From Oscillospiraceae bacterium (GTDB lineage: Bacteria > Bacillota > Clostridia > Oscillospirales > Acutalibacteraceae), in NCBI GenBank assembly GCA_015065785.1, contig SVPR01000014.1, positions 1-56,969 on the forward strand: a stretch of DNA of 56,969 nt, in the 5' to 3' direction. Shown here one piece after another: positions 50,371-56,969 of this stretch. Made by a program: the position numbers and the translations under genes. A model generated the notes under the pieces. The model did no database searches, was not told the DNA's origin, and saw nothing but the letters and a program-made list of their open reading frames with translations. The number at the start of each line of letters is the position of its first letter. Within the stretch, counting starts at the first letter, position 1.

Positions 50371-51060
50371 TTGTTGATTAAAGGTTTTCAGAAGCTGACA
50401 TTATTAGATTATCCGGGAAAAACTGCGTGTACCGTGTTTACAGGTGGTTGTAATTTCAGGTGTCCGTTTTGCCATAATGCAGGTCTTGTTACAAGATTAG
50501 ATACTGAAATAATTACGGAAAGTGAAATTTTTGAGCACTTAAAAAAGCGTCAGGGGATATTGGACGGCATTGCAATAACCGGTGGCGAACCGTTGCTACA
50601 GGGTGATATAGAAGAATTTTTAAGTAAAGTAAGAGAATATGATTATGCGATAAAGCTTGATACCAATGGTAGCTTTCCCCAAAAGCTTAAAAGCATAATT
50701 GAAAAGGGACTTTGCGATTATGTTGCTATGGATATTAAAAATTCAAAAGAAAAATATCCGGAAACGGTAGGCATCGATACTTTCGATTTATCAGCAATAG
50801 AAGAAAGTGTAGAGATTTTAAAAGAGAGCTCTGTGCCGTTTGAATTCCGTACTACTGTGACTAAAAATTTCCATACTATTATAGATATAGAAAATATCGG
50901 TAAGTGGATAGCGGGAACAGAGAATTATTATCTTCAGAATTTTGTTGATTCCGGTAATTTAATTGACAGTAATGTAGAGGGTGTTTCTAAAGCTGAAATG
51001 GAAGAAATGCTTGAAGCAGTAAAAAAATATGTAGCGACAGCTGAAATTCGTGGAATATAA
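50371..51060 (+). CDS. nrdG: Anaerobic ribonucleotide reductase activating protein (radical SAM)
   Basis: A radical-SAM activase of 229 residues that installs the glycyl radical on NrdD. The [4Fe-4S]/SAM motif is CNFRCPFCHN (CxxxCxxC), preceded by LTLLDYPGKTACTVFTGG and followed by ITGGEPLL. It is the longer NrdG2-type form. TTG start (50371, or the TTG at 50374) after AGGTGG. Its partner nrdD lies 594 bp downstream; the gap is mostly a heptamer-repeat insertion. Confidence 0.92.
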   Translation: MLIKGFQKLTLLDYPGKTACTVFTGGCNFRCPFCHNAGLVTRLDTEIITESEIFEHLKKRQGILDGIAITGGEPLLQGDIEEFLSKVREYDYAIKLDTNGSFPQKLKSIIEKGLCDYVAMDIKNSKEKYPETVGIDTFDLSAIEESVEILKESSVPFEFRTTVTKNFHTIIDIENIGKWIAGTENYYLQNFVDSGNLIDSNVEGVSKAEMEEMLEAVKKYVATAEIRGI

Positions 51061-51072
51061 TCCACGAATTTC
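51043..51072 (+). other. Inverted repeat across the nrdG stop codon
   Basis: GAAATTCGTGGA and its perfect complement flank ATATAA, which contains the nrdG stop. No T run; may protect the 3' end or be a weak terminator. Confidence 0.5.
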
Positions 51073-51075
51073 AAA

Positions 51076-51340
51076 TGCAGAATGCAGAATTTTATAATTG
51101 AAAATTGAAAATGGAAAATTGAAAATTGTGGGACCTGCGGTCGGCAATTGTAATAGTTATCCATAGAAACAAGAAATTCTATCATTTGAAGTTTGTGTAA
51201 ACTAAAAATGATAGAATTTTTATATTTAAATCTTAATATTTGTAATTAGTATAAATGAAAAAGTCAGTTTACCATTATAACTAATTATTATAATTACGGC
51301 GTAGCCCCGAAATTTTCAATTTTCAATTTTCAACTTTCAA
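51076..51340. repeat. Heptamer-ended intergenic element H4 between nrdG and nrdD
   Basis: Left: TGCAGAA twice, then TTGAAAA, TTGAAAA, TGGAAAA, TTGAAAA; tip GGGACCTGCGGTCGGCA (51130-51146) and ATTGTAATAG. Right: ACGGCGTAGCCCCGAAA then TTTTCAA three times and CTTTCAA. Centre: 13-bp arms (51175-51187, 51206-51218) enclosing part of TTGAAGTTT. The 17-nt tip is identical to the right tip of H1 in the opposite orientation. It accounts for most of the 594-bp nrdG-nrdD gap. Confidence 0.82.
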
Positions 51341-51402
51341 TTTAAAAATAGTATTATTATATATACGATATTGTGAATGTAATAGACAAAATAGAGAATC
51401 TG

Positions 51403-51418
51403 ACACAAGATATTGTGT
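51403..51418. promoter_or_regulatory. Candidate NrdR box inside a terminator-like hairpin
   Basis: ACACAAGATATTGTGT fits the NrdR palindrome (ACACWATATATWGTGT) except near the centre. The same palindrome forms a short stem followed by TGGTTTTTTTG, so it may also stop transcripts coming from nrdG. A weaker match lies 42 bp upstream (around 51361-51376). Confidence 0.6.
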
Positions 51419-51549
51419 CTGGTTTTTTTGTTTGAAACATCATTTTGCGAAATTTGTCGTAAAATGACCAAAAGTTATTGGCGATATATGTGCATATTGC
51501 ATATAAAAATCAATATGTTGTGATTATAAACTAAAAAAACTTAAATTTA

Positions 51550-51567
51550 ACCACAATATATTGTGAT
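51550..51567. promoter_or_regulatory. Candidate NrdR box at the nrdD promoter
   Basis: CACAATATATTGTG (51552-51565) is a perfect 14-bp palindrome matching the NrdR consensus core. It ends 10 bp before the nrdD -35. A weaker copy with ATGTTGTGAT lies 43 bp upstream. Confidence 0.68.
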
Positions 51568-51574
51568 TTTTCTA

Positions 51575-51603
51575 TTGACAACAACCAATGAATCTGCTAT
51601 TAT
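51575..51603 (+). promoter_or_regulatory. Promoter of nrdD
   Basis: TTGACA at 51575-51580, 17-bp spacer, TATTAT at 51598-51603; the ATG is 52 nt downstream with AAAGGAG at the ribosome site. Confidence 0.78.
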
Positions 51604-51654
51604 CCTATATGCTGAAAGAAAACAAAGAGAAAATAAAAAAGGAGTTAGAAAACT

Positions 51655-54036
51655 ATGTATCAGGTTATCAAAAGAGACGGTAAAGTTTCCGGTTTTGATA
51701 TAATCAAAATCGCAGAAGCAATCAAAAAAGCATTCGAGGCTTGTGAAAAACAATATAATGATAATATAATTGATTTCCTTGCTTTAAAGGTTACAGCAAA
51801 CTTTGAGCCTAAAATCAGTAATAATCTTATTGCTGTTGAAGATGTTCAGGACAGCGTTGAGTCAGTTCTTGTTCAGGCAGGCTATGCTGATGTTGCAAAG
51901 GCTTACATTCTTTACAGAAAGCAACGCGAAAAAATCCGTAATATGAAATCAACAATTCTTGACTATAAAGATTTGGTTGACAGCTATGTTAAGGTTACAG
52001 ACTGGCGTGTTAAAGAAAACTCAACAGTTACATATTCTGTTGGTGGTCTTATTCTTTCAAACTCAGGCGCAATTACCGCTAACTACTGGCTTTCTGAAAT
52101 TTATGATGAAGAAATCGCAAATGCTCACCGTAACGGTGATGTTCATATTCACGACCTTTCAATGCTCACAGGTTACTGTGCAGGTTGGTCACTCAAACAG
52201 CTTATTAAAGAGGGCTTAGGCGGTGTTCCTGGTAAGATTACATCTGCGCCAGCTAGCCACCTTGCAACTCTTTGCAATCAGATGGTTAACTTCTTAGGTA
52301 TTATGCAGAATGAATGGGCAGGTGCTCAGGCATTCTCATCATTCGACACATATTTAGCTCCATTCGTTAAGGTAGATAACCTTGACTACAAGCAAGTTAA
52401 AAAATGTATTGAATCATTCATTTTCGGTGTGAATACACCATCCCGTTGGGGTACTCAGGCACCTTTCTCAAACATCACATTAGACTGGACTGTTCCTGCT
52501 GACCTTAAAGATATGCCTGCTATTGTAGGTGGTAAGGAATTAGATTTCACTTATGGTGATTGTAAGAAAGAAATGGATATGGTTAACAAAGCATTTATCG
52601 AAGTTATGATTGAGGGCGATGCTCACGGCAGAGGCTTCCAATATCCAATCCCAACTTACTCAATAACTCGTGATTTTGACTGGTCAGAAACAGAGAACAA
52701 CAAGCTTCTCTTTGAGATGACTGCAAAATATGGTACACCATACTTCTCAAACTATGTTAACTCAGATATGGAGCCAAGCGATGTTCGTTCAATGTGCTGT
52801 CGTCTTCGTCTTGACCTTCGTGAATTAAGAAAGAAGAGCGGTGGCTTCTTCGGTAGTGGTGAAAGCACAGGTTCAATTGGTGTTGTTACTATTAACTTAC
52901 CAAGAATTGCATATCTTTCTGAAAATGCTGAAGATTTCTATAAGAGACTCGACAAGCTTATGGATATTTCTGCTCGTTCACTTAAAGTTAAGAGAGGAAT
53001 TATTACAAAGCTTCTTGATGAAGGTCTTTACCCATATACAAAGCGTTACCTCGGTACATTTACAAACCACTTCTCAACAATCGGTCTTATCGGTATGAAT
53101 GAGGTTGGTCTTAACGCAAAATGGCTCCGTAAGGATATGACAACAAAAGAAACACAGGAATTTGCTAAAGATGTTCTTAACCATATGAGAGAAAGACTTT
53201 CTGACTATCAGGAAGAATATGGCGACCTTTACAACTTAGAGGCAACTCCTGCTGAAAGTACAACATATCGTTTCGCAAAACACGATAAAGAAAAATATCC
53301 TGCAATTATCACTGCAAACGAAAACGGCACACCTTACTACACAAACTCTTCACACTTACCTGTTGGTTACACAGCAGATATCTTTGAAGCACTTGATGCA
53401 CAGGATGAGCTTCACACACTTTACACATCAGGTACAGTATTCCACGCATTCTTAGGTGAAAAGCTTCCTGATTGGAAAGCTGCTGCAAATCTTGTTAAGA
53501 AAATTGCAGATAACTACAGACTTCCTTACTACTCAATTTCACCAACATACACAGTATGCTGCAACCACGGTTACATTCCTGGTGAAGTTTATACTTGTCC
53601 TGATTGTGGCGAAACAACAGAGGTTTACAGCCGTATTACTGGTTACTATCGTCCTGTTCAGAACTTTAATGATGGTAAAGCACAAGAGTTCAAGGACAGA
53701 AGAGTTTACGATATTATTCACTCAAGCTATGAAAAAGCAGGCAGAACAGTTGACCACGCTCACTGTGAGCCGGAAGCAGAAACAAAAACTGCAGTAGCAG
53801 TAGCTGACGCAACATTTACACTTTTCGCAACAAAAACTTGCCCTAAATGTAAAATTGCTGCTCAACTTCTTGAGCAAAAAGGCATTTCTTACGAAAAGCT
53901 CTTTGTAGAAGATAATGTTGAGCTTGCTAAAAAGCTTGGTTTAAAACAAGCCCCATCACTCGTAGTTTACAATGGTGATGAAGCAACAGTTATTTCTGAT
54001 TTACCGGCAGTTAAAGAGTTCATTGAAAATATGTAA
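51655..54036 (+). CDS. nrdD: Anaerobic ribonucleoside-triphosphate reductase fused to a glutaredoxin-like domain
   Basis: Makes dNTPs without oxygen. 793 residues: N-terminal ATP-cone (about 1-95; KRDGKVSGFDIIKIAEAIKK), catalytic barrel with paired cysteines SMCCRLRLD, a C-terminal zinc site (CCNHGYIPGEVYTCPDCG) and the glycyl radical at G663 in SRITGYYRP. Residues about 715-793 are a glutaredoxin/NrdH-like domain with C729-P-K-C732 and KQAPSLVVYNG. This fits the thioredoxin-using NrdD2 type rather than the formate-using type, with its reductant attached. nrdG is upstream and trxB 56 bp downstream. Codon use is biased as for a highly expressed gene. Confidence 0.95.
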   Translation: MYQVIKRDGKVSGFDIIKIAEAIKKAFEACEKQYNDNIIDFLALKVTANFEPKISNNLIAVEDVQDSVESVLVQAGYADVAKAYILYRKQREKIRNMKSTILDYKDLVDSYVKVTDWRVKENSTVTYSVGGLILSNSGAITANYWLSEIYDEEIANAHRNGDVHIHDLSMLTGYCAGWSLKQLIKEGLGGVPGKITSAPASHLATLCNQMVNFLGIMQNEWAGAQAFSSFDTYLAPFVKVDNLDYKQVKKCIESFIFGVNTPSRWGTQAPFSNITLDWTVPADLKDMPAIVGGKELDFTYGDCKKEMDMVNKAFIEVMIEGDAHGRGFQYPIPTYSITRDFDWSETENNKLLFEMTAKYGTPYFSNYVNSDMEPSDVRSMCCRLRLDLRELRKKSGGFFGSGESTGSIGVVTINLPRIAYLSENAEDFYKRLDKLMDISARSLKVKRGIITKLLDEGLYPYTKRYLGTFTNHFSTIGLIGMNEVGLNAKWLRKDMTTKETQEFAKDVLNHMRERLSDYQEEYGDLYNLEATPAESTTYRFAKHDKEKYPAIITANENGTPYYTNSSHLPVGYTADIFEALDAQDELHTLYTSGTVFHAFLGEKLPDWKAAANLVKKIADNYRLPYYSISPTYTVCCNHGYIPGEVYTCPDCGETTEVYSRITGYYRPVQNFNDGKAQEFKDRRVYDIIHSSYEKAGRTVDHAHCEPEAETKTAVAVADATFTLFATKTCPKCKIAAQLLEQKGISYEKLFVEDNVELAKKLGLKQAPSLVVYNGDEATVISDLPAVKEFIENM

Positions 54037-54043
54037 TAAAAAT

Positions 54044-54072
54044 AAAAGGGGGCTGTCAGACAGCCCCTTTTT
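54044..54072 (+). terminator. Partial terminator between nrdD and trxB
   Basis: AAAAG plus GGGGCTG pairs with CAGCCCCTTTTT around a 5-nt loop. The trxB ribosome site follows within 6-7 nt and no promoter fits between, so trxB probably depends on read-through. Confidence 0.8.
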
Positions 54073-54092
54073 AAAACAAAGGATAAATTATT

Positions 54093-54998
54093 ATGAAAGA
54101 TATAATCATAATCGGCGCAGGTCCTGCAGGACTTACTGCGGCACTTTATGCATTAAGAGCAGGAAAAAGTGTTCTTGTTATTGAAAAAAGCACATTCGGC
54201 GGTCAGGTGACATTTTCACCTAAAATTGAAAACTATCCCGGTATTCCTGAAATGACAGGTAACGAGTTTGCAGATAAGCTTCTTGACCAGGTTTTAGCTA
54301 TGGGTGCAGAGGTTGAAATGGAAAAGGTTACCGGCATTATAAACGAGGGTAACAGAAAGTTAGTTTTCGCAGGCGACAAAAAATATGAAGCAAAGGCTGT
54401 AATTATTGCAGTTGGCGTTAAACACAGACAATTAAAGTTAGAAAGAGAAAATGAGCTTACAGGTAAGGGCGTTTCTTACTGTGCAGTTTGTGACGGTGCA
54501 TTTTACAATGGTCAGACAGTCGGCGTTGTAGGTGGCGGTAACTCTGCTTTACAAGAAGCGGTTCTTCTTTCAGATATTTGTGAAAAGGTCTATGTTTTCC
54601 AGAACCTTTCATATATGACAGGTGAGAAAAAGCTTATTGAAATTCTTGAAGCAAAATCTAATGTGGAATTTATGACAGATGTAGTTGTGAGCGACTTAAA
54701 GGGTGACGATGAATTAACAGGTGTTACCTTAAAGCACACAGATGGCAGTGAAAAAGAAGTTTCATTAAACGGTCTTTTTGTTGCTATCGGTCTTGAGCCA
54801 TCAAACAGTGATTTTGCAGATATGGCTTCACTTGACAGTAACGGCTACTTCGATTCTGATGAGGCTTGTCTTACAAAGACAGAGGGAATTTATGTAGCAG
54901 GTGACTGCCGTAAAAAGAGTATTCGCCAGATTACAACTGCAACTGCAGACGGAGCTTCAGCAGCACTTGCCGCTTGCAGATATATTGATGCGTTATAA
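54093..54998 (+). CDS. trxB: Thioredoxin reductase
   Basis: A 301-residue flavoenzyme that reduces thioredoxin-like proteins with NADPH. FAD motif GAGPAGLTAALYALRAGKS, redox pair C-A-V-C in YCAVCDGAFY, NAD(P) motif GVVGGGNSALQEA and the C-terminal GDCRKKSIRQITTATADGA (quoted without its tail) are all present. AAAGGA lies 9 nt before the ATG. Location after the NrdD-glutaredoxin fusion suggests it reduces that domain. Confidence 0.94.
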   Translation: MKDIIIIGAGPAGLTAALYALRAGKSVLVIEKSTFGGQVTFSPKIENYPGIPEMTGNEFADKLLDQVLAMGAEVEMEKVTGIINEGNRKLVFAGDKKYEAKAVIIAVGVKHRQLKLERENELTGKGVSYCAVCDGAFYNGQTVGVVGGGNSALQEAVLLSDICEKVYVFQNLSYMTGEKKLIEILEAKSNVEFMTDVVVSDLKGDDELTGVTLKHTDGSEKEVSLNGLFVAIGLEPSNSDFADMASLDSNGYFDSDEACLTKTEGIYVAGDCRKKSIRQITTATADGASAALAACRYIDAL

Positions 54999-55040
54999 TT
55001 CTTAAATTGGGAGAAATATTTTTTAAAAGGGTGAATTATT

Positions 55041-55724
55041 ATGAAAAAAGACCAATCTAAAAAATACGCTGTTCTTGCAGGAATATTCTTTATTTTACCT
55101 GCAATATCAGCTATACCAAGTTTCATTTCTTTAACTACTTTTATAGGGGTAGATATTGCCAGTACGATTAATTTGAAAATGTTGATAGTTTTGGCAATTG
55201 ATAGCTTAATATCATTAGCTCTTGGTATAGCGTTATTTATTCGTAAAAAGAATGTAGTATTTGTAGCAATTTCAGGATTCTGGTTGCTGTTTTATATATT
55301 AAAGTGCATCGTACTTGTATCGGGTTTGAGCATAAATGTAATATTTAGCATTTTTTCGTTGGCGGTTACACTTTGGTTGTTTATGGCCAACTGCTTGCCC
55401 AAATTCAAAAAATATATTGATTCAACAAAAAGCCTCTGGTTTGTTCCTTATGCTCTTAATTTAATTATATCAATTGTAGGAATCGTGAATGATATAATTC
55501 TCTATCAAAAATTGGACGATGCTATGTCAGGAGCAATCTCAGTATTTAGCGGCTTAATTAGTGCTGGTATTGGTAATCTTTCTTATTTGTTTATGGGCTT
55601 ATGGCTTTATAAGAGCTATAAAAATGAAATTGAAAACAATAATTTTCTGTCACAACAAATGCAACCTGCATTTATTACATCACCCGAAGTTACAGAAACA
55701 GTTGAGGCACAGGAAACTGAATAA
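55041..55724 (+). CDS. Integral membrane protein of unknown function
   Basis: 227 residues with about six hydrophobic segments (for example YAVLAGIFFILPAISAI, LIVLAIDSLISLALGIALF, IFSIFSLAVTLWLFMA) and a polar C-terminal tail ending in VTETVEAQETE. No family recognised. AAAAGGG precedes the ATG. It is 42 bp after trxB and 30 bp before the GH18 gene, so it may be cotranscribed with both. Confidence 0.75.
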   Translation: MKKDQSKKYAVLAGIFFILPAISAIPSFISLTTFIGVDIASTINLKMLIVLAIDSLISLALGIALFIRKKNVVFVAISGFWLLFYILKCIVLVSGLSINVIFSIFSLAVTLWLFMANCLPKFKKYIDSTKSLWFVPYALNLIISIVGIVNDIILYQKLDDAMSGAISVFSGLISAGIGNLSYLFMGLWLYKSYKNEIENNNFLSQQMQPAFITSPEVTETVEAQETE

Positions 55725-55754
55725 AGTTTTTTACTGAATAAAGGAGAAATTTTA

Positions 55755-56780
55755 ATGTCTGCATTTTTTATGAGTGTAGTTGCTTTTTTCACTTCACTGT
55801 CAGCTATTGTAACATCATTTTTAGGTTTTGACATAGGTAGTAAAGAAAAGCAAGTAGAAAATTTTAAGGTTACCACTTACATAAGAGGAGATTATGTTCA
55901 GGAAGAGAACAGTCTTTACAGTGAAGATTTTGATATTATTACAGATGTAATTCTTTTTGAATGTGCTTCTTTTGACAGTGCGGGTAATGTAGTTTGTGAA
56001 AAAGAAAAATTAGAAACAGCGTTAAAAAATATCAGAAATGCAATAGGCGAAAGAGATGTCAACATAACACTGAACCTTTTAGGGCCTGAATGGCATTCAG
56101 AGTCAGATGTGTGGGAAGAACAGATGGAAGCACAAAGTGACGAATATAACAAGGCGTTTAAAAGTGGTGCTTTAGAAGATAACATCATCAAAGTGCTCAA
56201 AGAATACGACTTCGACGGTGTGCATTTTGATTATGAATATCCACTTTCAAAAAATGCGTGGAAAGAATACAACAAATTTTTAGTTTCTCTTAATGAAAAG
56301 TTAGGAGATTACACATTAGGTGTTGCTTGTAGTGACTGGAATATAAAATTCAGTTTAGCCGCAATTGAAGCGATTGATACTTTTGAGCTTATGGTTTATG
56401 ACTTTAACGATGAAGATGGCAGACACGCAACATTTGAGCAAACTATAGATTTGGTTAACACAGTCGGGCTTCACGGAATACCGCAAGAAAAAGTTAATGT
56501 AGGGCTTCCGTTTTATTCAAGGCCAACTGATATGTCGGGATATTGGTATGGTTATAATGGTTACTATGAAAAAATAGATGAAAACGGTTGGTATCATTGT
56601 AATGATACTGATAAGGACTTCTGGTTTAATACACCAGAAGTGATAGAAAAGAAAACAGAGTATGCGGTAAATAATGGTTTCGGCGGTGTGATGATATGGC
56701 ATTATAATTGCGATTTACCATCAACCCATGAAGCCTCACTTCTTAAAGCAGTCGGCACTGCAGTAGAAAATAATTACTAA
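55755..56780 (+). CDS. GH18-family glycosidase-like protein
   Basis: 341 residues: an N-terminal hydrophobic segment (about 3-25) that may anchor or export it, then a GH18 barrel. The active-site motif is FDGVHFDYEY, where D159 and catalytic E161 are present but the first Asp of DxDxE is His157. LMVYDFND and GVMIWHYNCD are typical late strands. It could act on chitin, peptidoglycan or spore cortex glycans; the His substitution leaves activity uncertain. GGAG precedes the ATG. Confidence 0.85.
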   Translation: MSAFFMSVVAFFTSLSAIVTSFLGFDIGSKEKQVENFKVTTYIRGDYVQEENSLYSEDFDIITDVILFECASFDSAGNVVCEKEKLETALKNIRNAIGERDVNITLNLLGPEWHSESDVWEEQMEAQSDEYNKAFKSGALEDNIIKVLKEYDFDGVHFDYEYPLSKNAWKEYNKFLVSLNEKLGDYTLGVACSDWNIKFSLAAIEAIDTFELMVYDFNDEDGRHATFEQTIDLVNTVGLHGIPQEKVNVGLPFYSRPTDMSGYWYGYNGYYEKIDENGWYHCNDTDKDFWFNTPEVIEKKTEYAVNNGFGGVMIWHYNCDLPSTHEASLLKAVGTAVENNY

Positions 56781-56786
56781 AAACAA

Positions 56787-56821
56787 AATCTCCGAGTAGT
56801 TTGTGGTGCTACCCGGAGATT
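56787..56821. terminator. Convergent terminator after the GH18 gene
   Basis: AATCTCCG pairs with CGGAGATT, extended by GTAG/CTAC with a mismatch, around a 9-nt loop. Confidence 0.75.
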
Positions 56822-56851
56822 AATTTTATTATATTTTTTCTTAAATATTAT

Positions 56852-56969
56852 TTAGAGTTTAGCTTTCAGGCGTTCTATCTGACTGCTGAAATATTCAATA
56901 TAAGAGTCAAATTTTGGGTTTTGTATGACAATTACAAGATTTAATGCTTTTTCAGTTTCATCAATGGCT
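56852..56969 (-). CDS. 3' end of an unidentified gene (cut by the window end)
   Basis: An open minus-strand frame runs from the window end to TAA at 56854-56852, giving 38 C-terminal residues: AIDETEKALNLVIVI, then QNPKFDSYIEYFSSQIERL and AKL. It looks helical and codes like its neighbours, and it faces the convergent terminator. Too short to name. Confidence 0.55.
   Translation of the reverse strand, partial: AIDETEKALNLVIVIQNPKFDSYIEYFSSQIERLKAKL

Overview
The window looks like chromosome from an anaerobic, endospore-forming, AT-rich Clostridia bacterium, probably a gut or rumen Oscillospiraceae/Ruminococcaceae-type organism (inference from gene content, not from a marker-gene comparison). 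Sporulation is shown by yabP-yabQ, ypeB, an alpha/beta small acid-soluble spore protein and spo0A. Anaerobiosis is shown by a glycyl-radical ribonucleotide reductase with its activase and by an Fe-S fumarase. A Gram-positive envelope is shown by a class B sortase and lipoproteins. Plant-glycan use is shown by GH51, GH13 and a GH67/GH20-like enzyme. Many starts are TTG, and many promoters carry a TGG just before the -10. I saw no rRNA, tRNA, CRISPR array, transposase or prophage.

Layout. 1-6.7 kb: fumarase alpha subunit, the yabP-yabQ-divIC-yabR cluster, a HAD phosphatase, an MFS transporter and a divergent serine hydrolase; this block is bracketed by inverted copies of a chain-of-hairpins repeat. 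6.7-15.9 kb: one tight minus-strand operon, cysteine desulfurase-thiI-pncC-sortase B-CinA-like membrane protein-galE-GH13-dinD. 16-24.7 kb: ypeB, small lipoprotein, AlkD-like glycosylase, GDPD, MATE, inositol monophosphatase, DUF1810, then an XRE regulator facing a three-gene operon of unknown function, then an SASP gene. 24.8-34.8 kb: zinc-ribbon/TPR membrane protein, putative glycoside hydrolase, PlsC, YdcZ-type transporter and a BMP-type nucleoside ABC transporter. 34.8-37.8 kb: the transporter lipoprotein, a four-helix-bundle gene and xpt, with heptamer-repeat elements between them. 37.8-48.8 kb: arabinofuranosidase, GDPD, then spo0A followed by a 1419-residue hybrid kinase, a REC/EAL/REC protein and an HPt protein. 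48.9-57 kb: two secreted paralogues, nrdG, nrdD fused to a glutaredoxin domain, thioredoxin reductase, a membrane protein, a GH18 protein and the 3' end of one more gene.

Most notable points: (1) a repeat family of short hairpins joined by exact 7-nt linkers, with a compensatory base change between copies; (2) several intergenic elements built from 7-bp tandem repeats with a shared tip design, one pair of which flanks a four-helix-bundle gene and forms the last codons of xpt; (3) a CinA-like protein that appears to have lost its catalytic motifs and gained a membrane anchor and Thr/Pro tail, encoded two genes from an intact pncC; (4) a complete candidate phosphorelay beside spo0A; (5) an XRE-controlled operon of unknown function with helically phased operators; (6) a self-contained thioredoxin-type class III ribonucleotide reductase locus.
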